Shown one piece after another: positions 55,052 to 64,000 of a stretch of DNA of 64,000 nt. Below the pieces are notes generated by a model. That model did not search any database. It was not told the origin of the DNA and was given only the letters and a program-made list of their open reading frames with translations. The stretch's first letter is position 1; each line of letters opens with the position of its first letter. A program made the translations under genes and the position numbers. This DNA comes from an uncultured Acidobacteriaceae bacterium (GTDB taxonomy: Bacteria; Acidobacteriota; Terriglobia; Terriglobales; Acidobacteriaceae), in NCBI GenBank assembly GCA_903849645.1, contig CAINJJ010000022.1, forward strand, positions 1-64,000. Direction: 5' to 3'.

Positions 55052-57499
55052 TTAGAAGGCGTGCTTGACGCCGACCGTGAGAATGTCGCCGTGGGTGTTG
55101 CGCGAGGGCAGGGGCCCCTGCGCGCCGTTTTCGGTGTAACCGTCGTGGACCCAGTTGCCATGCCAGGCCCATTGCGGAGCAACGTTGATCTGGAGATCGG
55201 CAAAGGGGGTGACGAACTTCGATTTGAGTCCCCCGAGGGCCATGAGAGGGTTGAGCTCCTCCGCGCTCCCATTCACGCTGTTCAACCGTGCGCCGGCGCT
55301 GACCCGGAAGAGCCGGGAGGGCGCGTAATTGACCGAACCGGAGAAGAAGTTGGAGGGCGCGTCATAGGTTCCGTTGCCCAGATACAACTGGGAGGCGACG
55401 GCGGTGGACGAGTTGGTTCCGTTGGGATTGGTTGCGGTTTTCAGGCAGGCGCCCGTGCTGGGCTGCGCCCCGTTGCCCAGCGGCGCGTTGGGGTTGGCGA
55501 TGAAGATGTAGCACAGGTCCGTGGATGCTGAAACATCGTCATGGGCGTAGTTGAAGTCCAGGTTGAGCCCGTCGAGCGGCGTGATGGTCGTGGCGAAGCT
55601 GATGTCCTGATTGCGTTCCCGGTGGTTGACCAGGGGGTCATCATTCTTGCCCGCGTATTCATTGCCGGTCACGGCGAAGCTCACCCACGTGGCCGGCTTG
55701 ACGGTGGCGCGGGCCCGGAAGTGATAGGAGTGATCCGGAGCCGAGCGGGTGAAGGTGTTGGCCGGCAGCAGCCCGTTGACCGTGCTGGCCGCGGCATATT
55801 TGGAGTTGAAGGTGTCGTAGTTCACGTTGAGCCGGAAGACCCTGGAAGGCTGCACCACGGCACCGAGCAGAAGTCCGTTTTCGTGGAAGGTGAGGCTGTT
55901 GGGGTCCTGGTTGGAGAGATCCCTTACCCGGAAGCGCCAGCCGGCGGAGAACTTGAACTCCGGCGTGACCGAGATTGTGGCCAGCGCCGTGTTGCCGGTG
56001 AACTTCTGGTTGAGGTAGGTGGCCGCCGAGCCGGGGGTGGTCTTCTGCGTGATGGATGCGTCCGTGATGGGGGTCAGCATCGAGGTTGTCTTGACGGCGG
56101 GAGTGGCCCCTTTGGCCGCCGCCCCGGCGGTTCCCACCCAGGCCTGCGTGCTGAAGCTCGAATTGCCTTCATTGCGGAAGCCAACGCGGGTGAACGAGTC
56201 GGATATCGAGAGATACCGGTTGAGCTCGGCCACTACGCCCAGATCGCCGCTGGTGCTGATGCGCTTGTTGTTGGCAAACTGGCCGCCGGGTCCGGCGCCG
56301 GTCAGGATGGTCTGGCGGTCGAGAGTCCGGTCCAGGCCGTTGAACGTCATGTTGAAGCTGTTGATCTTGCTGGTTGCGCCGCTGTAGAGCAGCCGGCCGT
56401 TGAAAGAGAGCTTGTCCCAATAGCGGGAGCTGAAGCGCACCTGCTCGGTGGGAAACGTGGTGCGGGTGGGCCCCGTTTGCGTCTGCGATATGGTGCCGCT
56501 GCAATAGGGGTTCACGATGCCGTTCACGATCTCCGGACCGAGCGTGGAGACAGGTTTGGCGGTGGCGCTGCCGCAGGTTGTGGTTCCGCCCAGCACATCC
56601 ACGCCAAGCGAGACCGGGCTTCCGTTGGAGAGGGCGTAGATGCCGATTCCACCCAACTGGTAGTGCGAGTCGCCCTTGTAGGCCACCCAGAACTGGTCAT
56701 AGCTGATCGAGGTCCGCTTTGCCAGCTTCACATCCACGCCACCCGACCAGGTGTCGCTCCCGTTGCTGAACATGTTGAGAACCTGGATGTCTCCGCCGTT
56801 GTGAATGGTGGAGTAGCTCGGCCCGCTGTGGGCGCCGTGGTTGTAGCCGGCGCGGAAGCTGATAAACGAGAGAGGCAGCAGCGTCAGGCCGGTGTCGGTG
56901 TTGCGGCGCACGGTGTTGAAGATGTGCAGCGAGTCGGGCTCGGCAACCAGCACGGGCTTGACCGCGGTATAAGTGGTCAGCAGCGAGTTGTCGAGCAGGT
57001 TGTCGTTGAAATACTGCCGGTCGCGCCGGAAGCTGCCGGAAAAGTCGTAAAGGCGTCCCTTGGAGATCTTGAGGTAAGAGACATCGGTCGGGTCGCCGCC
57101 GTAGCCGGTGCTGTTGGTGGAGAGGGAGTCAAAGAACGGGGTCTTGGCCGGGTTGACGGAGTGCATCTCAAGCGACTGGCCGAGGATGCGTCCGCCGGTG
57201 CCCATGTTGACCAGCGTGTCCCACATCGCCTTGCTTCCCGAGGTGCTGGTGATGCGTCCGCCCACTTCAAGGGACTCATGAACCATGTAGCCGCCGACGA
57301 TCTTGTCGGGCCGCACGGGCGCAGCCTTCTTTTCCGTGACGGGTTTGGCGGGTTTGGCCGCGTCCGGCTGGGATTGTCCCAGTCCGAAGGCCGCGCCGCC
57401 GGTGGCCAGAATGGCCGCAAGGGAAAGGGCGCAGAGCCGGGACAGTTTCTGCCCAGCCGGCGACCCACCCAGATTCTGCAAATCTGCGTGTCTTTTCAT
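55052..57499 (-). CDS. MtrB/PioB-like outer-membrane beta-barrel
   Basis: The 815-residue product has a signal region (to about residue 41) and then a long run of alternating amphipathic strands with short turns and long polar loops. The C-terminus is aromatic (VGVKHAF), as expected for an outer-membrane barrel. The size and position beside a decahaem MtrA/DmsE-type cytochrome point to the MtrB/PioB porin that sheathes the cytochrome through the outer membrane. The N-terminal CxxC of Shewanella MtrB is absent. Homology is inferred mainly from topology and context. It lies 14 bases after the decahaem gene. Confidence 0.7.
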   Translation of the reverse strand: MKRHADLQNLGGSPAGQKLSRLCALSLAAILATGGAAFGLGQSQPDAAKPAKPVTEKKAAPVRPDKIVGGYMVHESLEVGGRITSTSGSKAMWDTLVNMGTGGRILGQSLEMHSVNPAKTPFFDSLSTNSTGYGGDPTDVSYLKISKGRLYDFSGSFRRDRQYFNDNLLDNSLLTTYTAVKPVLVAEPDSLHIFNTVRRNTDTGLTLLPLSFISFRAGYNHGAHSGPSYSTIHNGGDIQVLNMFSNGSDTWSGGVDVKLAKRTSISYDQFWVAYKGDSHYQLGGIGIYALSNGSPVSLGVDVLGGTTTCGSATAKPVSTLGPEIVNGIVNPYCSGTISQTQTGPTRTTFPTEQVRFSSRYWDKLSFNGRLLYSGATSKINSFNMTFNGLDRTLDRQTILTGAGPGGQFANNKRISTSGDLGVVAELNRYLSISDSFTRVGFRNEGNSSFSTQAWVGTAGAAAKGATPAVKTTSMLTPITDASITQKTTPGSAATYLNQKFTGNTALATISVTPEFKFSAGWRFRVRDLSNQDPNSLTFHENGLLLGAVVQPSRVFRLNVNYDTFNSKYAAASTVNGLLPANTFTRSAPDHSYHFRARATVKPATWVSFAVTGNEYAGKNDDPLVNHRERNQDISFATTITPLDGLNLDFNYAHDDVSASTDLCYIFIANPNAPLGNGAQPSTGACLKTATNPNGTNSSTAVASQLYLGNGTYDAPSNFFSGSVNYAPSRLFRVSAGARLNSVNGSAEELNPLMALGGLKSKFVTPFADLQINVAPQWAWHGNWVHDGYTENGAQGPLPSRNTHGDILTVGVKHAF

Positions 57500-57513
57500 C
57501 GCTCGCCCCTAAC

Positions 57514-58497
57514 CTAATTTGGGTTGAAGAAAACCGCGCTCACATTGGAGCCGTGAATGCTCGTGTGGCACACCGTGCACGACTGATACTGCGCCGCCTG
57601 ATTGTGCCCTGGACCAATGGGAACGCCGGCCGTGAAGTTGGGCGATGGCGAGTGGCACTGGAGGCAGATGGTGTCCACGTTGGCGCGATTCAGAAGGCGC
57701 GGGTTCGGCCCTCCATGGGGCGAGTGGCAGGCCGTGCAGCCCTCGGTCTTGACCACCGCGTGCTCATAGACAAATGGACCGGCGGTCTCGGTGTGGCACT
57801 TGACGCAGACCGCATCCTGCTGCGAAGCCGCGCGCAGGCCCTTCTTCTCGAAGCTGCCGTGCGGATCGTGGCAATCGGAGCAGCTCACCAGACCCTCGTT
57901 CACCTTGTGGTGAAAGGGCATGGAGAACTGCGGCTTCACGTCGATGTGGCACTGGAAGCAGAGGGTGGGCTGAGCCGCCTTGAGCAGGTGCTCGGGGTCG
58001 GCGCCCCCATGGATGCTGTGGCAGCCGGTGCAGCCGACGTTGCCTTCTCCGTGGGCCGAGCGCTCAAAGTTGGCGTGTTTGCCCTGGTGGCAGCCCAGGC
58101 AAGTCTTGTCCACCTCTTTGACGGTGGCCGTGCCGGGGTTGAGGATCTTTGTCTTGTCGCCGCCGCCCTCGACGTGGGCCTTGCCGGCGCCGTGGCACCC
58201 CTCGCAGGTGACGCCCGACTTGCCGTGCGCCAGGGCGAGCTTGCTGTGCGGGTTGGACTGGAAGCCCTTGGCCACTTCCTCGTGGCAGGTGGCGCAGGTG
58301 TCACCGCCCACAAAATCAGCGGGCTGCGGCTGCTGGGACTGCGCCGTGACCGGCTTGTCGCCGGACGCTGGAACCGCCAGCGCGGGGACGCACCACAATC
58401 CGGCGCCCAGGATCAACATCAAACACCCTCGCAGTCCCGGCCTCTTGCCCGGAGCCGCACCAATCGGCAGATGCGTGACTGGCCATTGTCTATGCAT
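57514..58497 (-). CDS. decahaem cytochrome c, MtrA/DmsE-type
   Basis: The 327-residue protein has a signal peptide (to about residue 44) and exactly ten CxxCH motifs in order: CATCH, CEGCH, CLGCH, CTGCH, CFQCH, CSDCH, CVKCH, CTACH, CLQCH and CTVCH. Length and count equal MtrA/DmsE (about 330 residues). In such systems the decahaem rod sits inside the MtrB barrel and carries electrons across the outer membrane. It is the first gene of the unit. The start at 58497 is preferred over an open extension to 58635, which lacks a signal peptide at its start. Confidence 0.9.
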   Translation of the reverse strand: MHRQWPVTHLPIGAAPGKRPGLRGCLMLILGAGLWCVPALAVPASGDKPVTAQSQQPQPADFVGGDTCATCHEEVAKGFQSNPHSKLALAHGKSGVTCEGCHGAGKAHVEGGGDKTKILNPGTATVKEVDKTCLGCHQGKHANFERSAHGEGNVGCTGCHSIHGGADPEHLLKAAQPTLCFQCHIDVKPQFSMPFHHKVNEGLVSCSDCHDPHGSFEKKGLRAASQQDAVCVKCHTETAGPFVYEHAVVKTEGCTACHSPHGGPNPRLLNRANVDTICLQCHSPSPNFTAGVPIGPGHNQAAQYQSCTVCHTSIHGSNVSAVFFNPN

Positions 58498-59284
58498 GAA
58501 AGATACCGCCTCGTTTGCTCTCGTTGACTCTTCCCAGGAAGCCGTGCCTGCGGCCAGCGGCAAAAAAGCCGGCAACAAAGAGGGGCAGGACTCCTGAAGA
58601 AGACTGCTTCCTTGCCGCGGCTTTACCGGGGACACCGGCGCGGAAGTTGTCTCTTGTGCGGAGCATCACTTCATTGGCTGAATGCTAACTTTCGACTCAA
58701 CCGCGGAACGGTGACATTCATCACAAACAACTGAGACAGCGGTTTTAGCTCGAATTCTGCATCTTCAGCGGCTTCAGCTTCAGGTCCGGGCGCCAATGTC
58801 GAGCATCGAGGGGCAGATACGCCTTCCTGGAGGCTTGGGCCATGACCTGCTGAACCGCTGTAAACAGCAGGAAACTCGCCTTTCCGATGTGCCTCAGGAT
58901 AGGCGTGCGAGGCACGGAGTCGAACATGTATTTCCTTCCAGGAAACTGTTCCGGGAAAGTGGAACCGAGCCCGCCTGAATTGGGAAAACCGGCTTCGCTG
59001 AACCAGGGAGGGGCCCTAGCGAAAACAGTATCGCCGCCTTTGCCGGCAAGCATGGTCAAAAGAGGCCATGGGCGCTCTGCGCTTTCGGCTGGAAGGACTT
59101 CATAGATGTGAGGTCCATCACATCCAGAAGCGGCAGTCCTTTGGCAGACTGCCATCAGGCAATTGTCTCTTTGCCGGGGAGCCCCACGCATTTCATTCAC
59201 CTCGACCTGCCCTTGTGCGAAGACGGAGGGTGTGGCGTTCGGCCGGGCCGCAGGTACTGAATCAGCAGTGGGCGGTGCAAGACC
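58498..59284. other. 787-base regulatory gap between divergent cytochrome and regulator genes
   Basis: Open frames exist on both strands here, but none has a recognisable product, signal peptide or good start. It separates the minus-strand decahaem unit from the plus-strand Crp/Fnr gene and holds the palindrome listed at 58710. A small RNA or remnant gene cannot be excluded. Confidence 0.5.
58710..58725. promoter_or_regulatory. Crp/Fnr-type palindrome GGTGACATTCATCACA
   Basis: Matches TGTGA-N6-TCACA at nine of ten positions. It lies 212 bases upstream of the decahaem start and about 560 bases upstream of the Crp/Fnr gene, so it could control the conduit genes. This is inference from sequence. 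Confidence 0.5.
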
Positions 59285-60034
59285 ATGGCGCAAGCAACGA
59301 ACTCGGAAGTTCTGATCAGGCAGAAGCATACCGCGCGGCAGATTCCGGTGGGGTGCGCGGCCTGCTCCAACCGCCGTCCCGGATGGTTCTGCTCTCTGGG
59401 CAGCGCCGTGCTGGCTGACCTTGAGCTGGCCACCAGCACCATCACCCTGCCGGCGCAGGCCTCGCTCTTTACCCAGGGCGATGAGGCGCGCTGCCTTTAT
59501 CTGATCTGCAGCGGGTATCTCAAGCTGACGGCCGGCCACCCCCACGACAAGCAGATGATTGTCCGCGTTGCCGGACCGGGGTCCATGCTTGGCCTCTATG
59601 CCGTGCTCTCCCATGGCGTCTACGAGGTCTCCGCCGAGTCACTGACATCGGCGCAGCTCCGCCCCGTGGAGCGCGACCGCTTCCTGAGTTTTCTGCGCAG
59701 CCACAAGGAAGCCCAGATGCGGGCCGTGCAGTGCATCTGCCAGGAGTACCGGTTTGCCCTGCAGGACGCCTGCCGCATTGCGCTGGCCGAGACCGTGGCC
59801 TCGCGGCTGGGACGGCTGCTGCTGGAACTGGCGCACCAGATCGGGGAGCATCTCAATGGGGGCGGCTTCCGGTTTCCGCTGCTGCTGACCCATGAAGAGA
59901 TGGCTTCCATGGCCTGCACCACACGGGAGACCGTGACCCGCACCCTGGGACAGTTTCGCAAGGACGGCTGGATCTCGATTGAGGATTTGCTCATCACCCT
60001 GCACCAGCCGGACCGCCTGCAAGCGCTCAACTAG
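59285..60034 (+). CDS. Crp/Fnr-family regulator with N-terminal cysteines
   Basis: The 249-residue protein has C24-x2-C27-x8-C36 before the beta-roll, C70 and C75 inside it, and a C-terminal winged helix with THEEMASMACTTRETVTRTL. FNR binds a 4Fe-4S cluster through three N-terminal cysteines plus one in the beta-roll, so an oxygen- or redox-sensing role is plausible, although the spacing differs from E. coli FNR. It is divergent from the decahaem-barrel operon and is its likely regulator. Confidence 0.85.
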   Translation: MAQATNSEVLIRQKHTARQIPVGCAACSNRRPGWFCSLGSAVLADLELATSTITLPAQASLFTQGDEARCLYLICSGYLKLTAGHPHDKQMIVRVAGPGSMLGLYAVLSHGVYEVSAESLTSAQLRPVERDRFLSFLRSHKEAQMRAVQCICQEYRFALQDACRIALAETVASRLGRLLLELAHQIGEHLNGGGFRFPLLLTHEEMASMACTTRETVTRTLGQFRKDGWISIEDLLITLHQPDRLQALN

Positions 60035-60110
60035 CTTGCCAAATCCGCTTTTCACGCTGCCCCCGGCGTAGCTTTCGAGTCCAAGAGCTATCATCGTCAT
60101 GGGGGAATTC

Positions 60111-60680
60111 ATGGTTGGTATGACCCGTCTTGCTTCAGGCTTTTCTGCATTTTTGCTCTCTTGCTGCGTTGCCGTTGCCCAGAATCCTGCTCCCGCCCCG
60201 GCTGCGACGCCGGCCCATGGCGCGGTGACATCGGCCGAAAGCCCCGAGGTTCGCGAGTTCCAGAAGATTGAGGACACCTGGTCGGCCGCCATCAACGGGC
60301 GCGATCAGTACAGCCTGGAACTGGTGCTGTCTCCTTTGTTTGTCGACGTTTCCGCCAGCGGCGACTTCACCACGCGCAATCAGCAGCTTGTGCAGTTGAT
60401 GACCGGCGAGGATAAAAACGTGCATATCGAGCAGCGGGTGCTGGCGGTGCGCATGCTGGGCGACATTGCCGTGGCCAACGGCACCTATCTGCTGCACCAC
60501 AAGGCCGGATCGGCCACGGTAGACGAAAAGGGCGTATTTACGCACGTCTTTGAGCGCGCCCGTAGCGGATGGCTGTGCATCAACTCGCAGCGCACAGCGG
60601 TTCGCGAGGACTCCAACGCCAAGCCCAAAAAGCAGTCCAACGCCGAGATGCCGTTCCACATTCCGCTGTTCGGCAAATAG
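60111..60680 (+). CDS. secreted DUF4440/SnoaL-like protein
   Basis: The 189-residue product has a signal peptide ([21 protein letters not shown] region) and an NTF2-like DUF4440 domain ([20 protein letters not shown], then the [20 protein letters not shown] strands and [18 protein letters not shown]). Ligand and role are unknown. The start at 60111 has GGGGGA 4 bases upstream; ATGs at 60099 and 60120 are alternatives. Confidence 0.7.
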   Translation: MVGMTRLASGFSAFLLSCCVAVAQNPAPAPAATPAHGAVTSAESPEVREFQKIEDTWSAAINGRDQYSLELVLSPLFVDVSASGDFTTRNQQLVQLMTGEDKNVHIEQRVLAVRMLGDIAVANGTYLLHHKAGSATVDEKGVFTHVFERARSGWLCINSQRTAVREDSNAKPKKQSNAEMPFHIPLFGK

Positions 60681-60871
60681 AAGGCCCCGCAGGCGCCGGC
60701 TTCACAGCTCGCCTGATGGCCGTGCTGCGCAATGGATGGCCCTGGGCCGGACCGTGCAGGCACTGTCTGACTCAAGCGCAGCCTCCGTCCGCCGATAAGC
60801 ACCACACGTGTGGCCCGTGTCCTGTTGCAAGCTTGCCTGCGGAACGCACACGGGAAAGGTCCCTGCGCAGA

Positions 60872-62842
60872 ATGAAACTGTCTTCGCTCGGCATTCGCCT
60901 CGCGGTCTCGACCCTTCTGGTCGTCTTTGTCTCCTGCCTTGTCTGCGTCACCTTTGCCTGGCGGATCGCTTCGACATGGATCAATCAGGAGGCTGCACAA
61001 GAGGCGGCCCATCAGTCGAATGAGACCATCGCCCACATCTCGACCATCGACCAACTGTCCCGCGCGCAGGTAGAGACCGGGATGCGGATTCTTCTGGCCG
61101 AGAGCCGGCTGCAGGGAGAGCCGTCTCTAAAGGGCCAGGCGATGCTGGACGGAAAGGCCGTTCCGGATCTTCATCTGGGGAAGGAATCAGAGGTCCTGAA
61201 CTTCGCCATGGTGGACCGCGTGAGGGAGTTGGCCGGGGGGTCGGCGACACTCTTTGTATGGGACGGGAACAACTTTATCCGGGTGACCACCAACGTGCTG
61301 AAGCCGGACGGTTCGCGCGCCGTGGGCACGGTGCTTGACCCCCAGGGGAAGGCATTTGCGGCGCTGCGGCAGGGCCGTCCGTTCAGCGGAGTGGTGGATA
61401 TTCTGGGTGTGCCTTACACCACCAGCTATGCGCCGATGATGGATGGCGGAGGCAGGATGGTGGGGGCGTGGTACACGGGAGTCAGGCTCGATTCGATCAC
61501 TTCACTGGGCAAGAGGATCCAGGAATCCAGCATTCTGGAGCATGGGTTTCTGGCCTTGCTGAAGCCCTCCGGCGCAGTCTTGTTTCATGGCAGCCAGATC
61601 TCCGGCGAGGCGCTGGAGGCTCTGCGCAAGCAGCCGGACGGATGGGTGTTCCGGGAAGACGCCTATCCGGCCTGGGGATACCGGGTGCAGACCGCCTATC
61701 CGGCTTCCGATGTTCTAAGGCGGGAACTGAAGATCCTGGCCCTGCCGGCGGCAGGCACACTGGCCATGGTCTCTTTGATCATTGGCGTACAGTTGATCCT
61801 TTTGCGCCGGCTTGTGCTGCGCCCGGTGGTTGAGCTGACCGGTCACCTGGCCACGGCCAACCTGAATACACTGCTGTCGCAGAAGCGCGACGACGAGATC
61901 GGCGCCCTGGCTGCGGGCTTCAATCAGTTCGTGCTTCGGGTCCGGCAGACGCTTTTGGATGTGCGGGACGGGTCGGCGGCAACCACCTCGAAGTCCGCCG
62001 AGATTCGCACCGTTTCGCATGAAACGGCAGCCACCATCGCCGAACAGCGCAGGTATGCCGCGGAGGCGGGCGCGGCGGTCGATCAGCTCGCGCAGGTCAT
62101 TTCCGACACCTCTGACCACACCGACGGAGCCTCAAACTGCGCCCGGGAGGCTGCGAATGCGGCGCGCCATGGAAACGACCTTGTCGCGGAGGCAGTGACC
62201 ATGATCCGGGTGCTTTCGCAGGACACCGAGCAGAGCGCCCGCTCCGTGGCCACGCTGAGCGAACGGGCACACCACATCGGATCCATTGTCGGAGTGATCG
62301 AGGAGATTGCTTCGGGAACGAATCTGCTGGCGCTGAATGCATCAATCGAGGCTGCTCGCGCCGGGGAACACGGACGGGGTTTTGCGGTGGTGGCCGGTGA
62401 GGTGCGGCGGCTCGCCGAGCGAACGGCCCAGGCGACTCAGCAAGTGGCGGAACTGGTCAGCGGCATTGAAGGGGAGACCGGGCAAGCCGCCAAGGGCATT
62501 GAAGCCGCCTGCCTGCGGGCCAACAAGGGGGCAGAGACGATCTCCGGCCTGAGTCGCACCTTCGAACAGATCGCGGCTCTGGTGGTGGACGTGGACGGGC
62601 GAGTCGTCCAGATTGCCCAGGCAGCCCGCGAGGAATTGATCGCTGCCACCTCGGTCAGAGAGACGATCAACAGAGTGGCAGGCGGGGCGGAACAAAGCGC
62701 GGGCGACGCTGAAAAAGTGTTGGCCGCCGCGGGCGAACTGCTCCATGCCGCCGGCACACTCGAAGGCCTGGTGCAGCAGTTCCAACTGGTGGCGTTGCCG
62801 GAGGATGGAGTGGACTGCACCGCTCCCCTTTTGGACTTCTAG
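60872..62842 (+). CDS. methyl-accepting chemotaxis protein
   Basis: The 656-residue receptor has a first transmembrane helix (about 9-31), a periplasmic Cache-type sensor (about 32-285, with [20 protein letters not shown]), a second helix (about 292-316), HAMP, and a cytoplasmic signalling domain with the hairpin [20 protein letters not shown]. It would signal to CheA/CheW; no che genes are in this window. The start at 60872 is set by the first helix, and the open frame extending upstream is not used. The ligand is unknown. Confidence 0.9.
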   Translation: MKLSSLGIRLAVSTLLVVFVSCLVCVTFAWRIASTWINQEAAQEAAHQSNETIAHISTIDQLSRAQVETGMRILLAESRLQGEPSLKGQAMLDGKAVPDLHLGKESEVLNFAMVDRVRELAGGSATLFVWDGNNFIRVTTNVLKPDGSRAVGTVLDPQGKAFAALRQGRPFSGVVDILGVPYTTSYAPMMDGGGRMVGAWYTGVRLDSITSLGKRIQESSILEHGFLALLKPSGAVLFHGSQISGEALEALRKQPDGWVFREDAYPAWGYRVQTAYPASDVLRRELKILALPAAGTLAMVSLIIGVQLILLRRLVLRPVVELTGHLATANLNTLLSQKRDDEIGALAAGFNQFVLRVRQTLLDVRDGSAATTSKSAEIRTVSHETAATIAEQRRYAAEAGAAVDQLAQVISDTSDHTDGASNCAREAANAARHGNDLVAEAVTMIRVLSQDTEQSARSVATLSERAHHIGSIVGVIEEIASGTNLLALNASIEAARAGEHGRGFAVVAGEVRRLAERTAQATQQVAELVSGIEGETGQAAKGIEAACLRANKGAETISGLSRTFEQIAALVVDVDGRVVQIAQAAREELIAATSVRETINRVAGGAEQSAGDAEKVLAAAGELLHAAGTLEGLVQQFQLVALPEDGVDCTAPLLDF

Positions 62843-64000
62843 CTCGCCATGCGCCGCGCGCCCTGGAGCCGGATGGAGACGTGGACCAGGCTCAGCGCGG
62901 CGGGGGTGACGCCGGGAATGCGGCTGGCCTGGCCGATGGTGGCGGGCCGCACACGCTCCAGGGTCTCGCGCATCTCCCGGGAGAGCCCGCTGATGGCCGC
63001 GTAGTCGAGCCAGAGGGGGATGGAGACACCCTCGGCGGCCTTGAGCTTCTCGATGGACTTCTTCTGCTGTTCAAGGTAGCCGGCAAACTTGATTTCAGTT
63101 TCAACGGCGCGGGCTTCATTGCGCAGGACGGCGGCGCGGGCGCGGGCGTCGATGCCGGCGGCTGGTGCGGGGGCTGCGGCAAAATCAGCCAGGAGCGGAT
63201 CGAGCGTGATGGACTCACGCAGCGTGGCGAGTACCGCCTCGATGCCCACCTCGGGCCGCTTGAGCAGCAGCGCCCAGGTGAGGCCCGCCGTTGCGGTCAG
63301 TTGGCCAAAGCCGGCGGCGGCGAGGCGCTCAGGCTCCACCTTGCGCGTGGTCAGCAGGCGATGCAGGGCGAGGCGGCGTTCCTGCTTGCGCTCGTAATCT
63401 GCCCACACCTCGTCGTTGATGAGCCCAAGGCGGCGGCCATGGGGGGTGAGGCGGCTGTCGGCGTTGTCGATGCGCAGGTGGAGGCGGAACTCGGCCCTCG
63501 AGGTAAACATCCGGTAGGGCTCATTGGTGCCCTTGGAGATGAGGTCGTCGATGAGAATGCCGGTGTAGCCCTCGGCGCGATCCATGGTGAAGGGCGGCTG
63601 GCCCTTGAGCCACAGCGCGGCGTTGATACCGGCCATGATGCCCTGGCAGGCGGCCTCTTCATATCCGCTTGTCCCGTTGATCTGGCCGGCGAGATAAAGG
63701 CCCTCCATGCTTTTGACGCGCAGGGTACGGTCGAGTTCGGTGGCGTCGACCGAGTCGTACTCGATGGCGTATCCGGGGCGCAGCATCTCCGCCTGGTCAA
63801 GGCCGGGGATGGAGCGCACGATCTGAAACTGGACCTCCATGGGCAGCGAGGTGGACATGCCGTTGATGTAGACCTCGTGGGTGTTGAGCCCCTCGGGCTC
63901 GAGGAAGAACTGGTGCTGCGTCTTGTCAGGGAACTTGACGATCTTGTCTTCAATGGAGGGGCAATAGCGTGGGCCGATGCCCTCGATCTGGCCGGAGTAC
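62839..64000 (-). CDS. mnmG: tRNA uridine-5-carboxymethylaminomethyl modification enzyme MnmG, 3' part
   Basis: The frame enters from the right edge ([20 protein letters not shown], typical of MnmG/GidA) and runs 386 codons to the stop. It contains [30 protein letters not shown] and the C-terminal helical domain ([27 protein letters not shown]). MnmG with MnmE modifies wobble U34 of several tRNAs using FAD. The FAD-binding N-terminus is outside the window. It overlaps the 3' end of the convergent chemoreceptor gene by 4 bases. Confidence 0.93.
   Translation of the reverse strand, partial: YSGQIEGIGPRYCPSIEDKIVKFPDKTQHQFFLEPEGLNTHEVYINGMSTSLPMEVQFQIVRSIPGLDQAEMLRPGYAIEYDSVDATELDRTLRVKSMEGLYLAGQINGTSGYEEAACQGIMAGINAALWLKGQPPFTMDRAEGYTGILIDDLISKGTNEPYRMFTSRAEFRLHLRIDNADSRLTPHGRRLGLINDEVWADYERKQERRLALHRLLTTRKVEPERLAAAGFGQLTATAGLTWALLLKRPEVGIEAVLATLRESITLDPLLADFAAAPAPAAGIDARARAAVLRNEARAVETEIKFAGYLEQQKKSIEKLKAAEGVSIPLWLDYAAISGLSREMRETLERVRPATIGQASRIPGVTPAALSLVHVSIRLQGARRMAS

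Noticed and set aside
58745..59614. 289-codon open frame on the minus strand upstream of the decahaem operon
   Set aside because: About 330 bases of it are antisense of the Crp/Fnr gene; the rest has no domain, signal peptide or start signal. It may only reflect composition.

Overview
The window looks like a high-GC chromosome segment of an Acidobacteriota bacterium, probably class Terriglobia. That assignment is an inference from gene families: a sedolisin-like surface protein with many Ig-like repeats, DmsE/MtrA-type and NapC/NirT-type multihaem cytochromes, LpxI in place of LpxH, and a histone H1-like lysine/alanine protein. No rRNA or other phylogenetic marker was available to test it.

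Bases 1 to about 20106 are the right-hand part of an integrated, conjugation-type element whose left end lies outside the window. Its right edge is marked by a tyrosine recombinase, three copies of a 10-bp direct repeat, and a tRNA-Ala gene cut at its anticodon loop. Next to the integrase are a HTH/excisionase-type regulator, a MoxR ATPase and a type IV secretion set read right to left: VirB1, VirB9 and VirB10, then, after a 36-bp tandem array and an inverted zinc-ribbon gene, VirB2-like subunits, VirB3, a VirB4 lacking its N-terminal half, VirB5 and a VirB5-Rad52 chimera. The far left (1 to 8 kb) is more AT-rich cargo: a helicase without its second lobe, a bare CHAT protease, an S41-type gene without its catalytic domain, an overlapping pair of unknown genes and a DUF2971 gene. 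The element appears eroded.

Bases 20.1 to 52.3 kb are ordinary chromosome: tRNA-Ile2/Met, L,D-transpeptidase, ABC-F ATPase, a Crp/Fnr regulator, the (p)ppGpp enzyme Rel, a monohaem cytochrome, an RlmI-type methyltransferase, a GAF-EAL phosphodiesterase, prolyl oligopeptidase, MurJ, an OmpH/Skp-like chaperone, LepA, a LysM lytic transglycosylase, a histone-like protein, a periplasmic peroxiredoxin and a lipid A/fatty acid cluster (lpxI, lpxA, fabZ, an SDR). It ends with a 1599-residue S53-like protein whose catalytic residues seem to be lost. The gap before lepA holds DnaA-box-like sequences.

Bases 52.4 to 60.0 kb form a respiratory locus with the parts of a porin-cytochrome conduit: a decahaem MtrA/DmsE-type cytochrome, an MtrB/PioB-like barrel, two small periplasmic cytochromes, a six-haem NapC/NirT-type membrane cytochrome, and a Crp/Fnr regulator with N-terminal cysteines. 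A Crp-type palindrome lies in the gap between regulator and operon, and a similar one precedes the monohaem cytochrome at 27.1 kb. The window closes with a DUF4440 protein, a chemoreceptor and the 3' part of mnmG.
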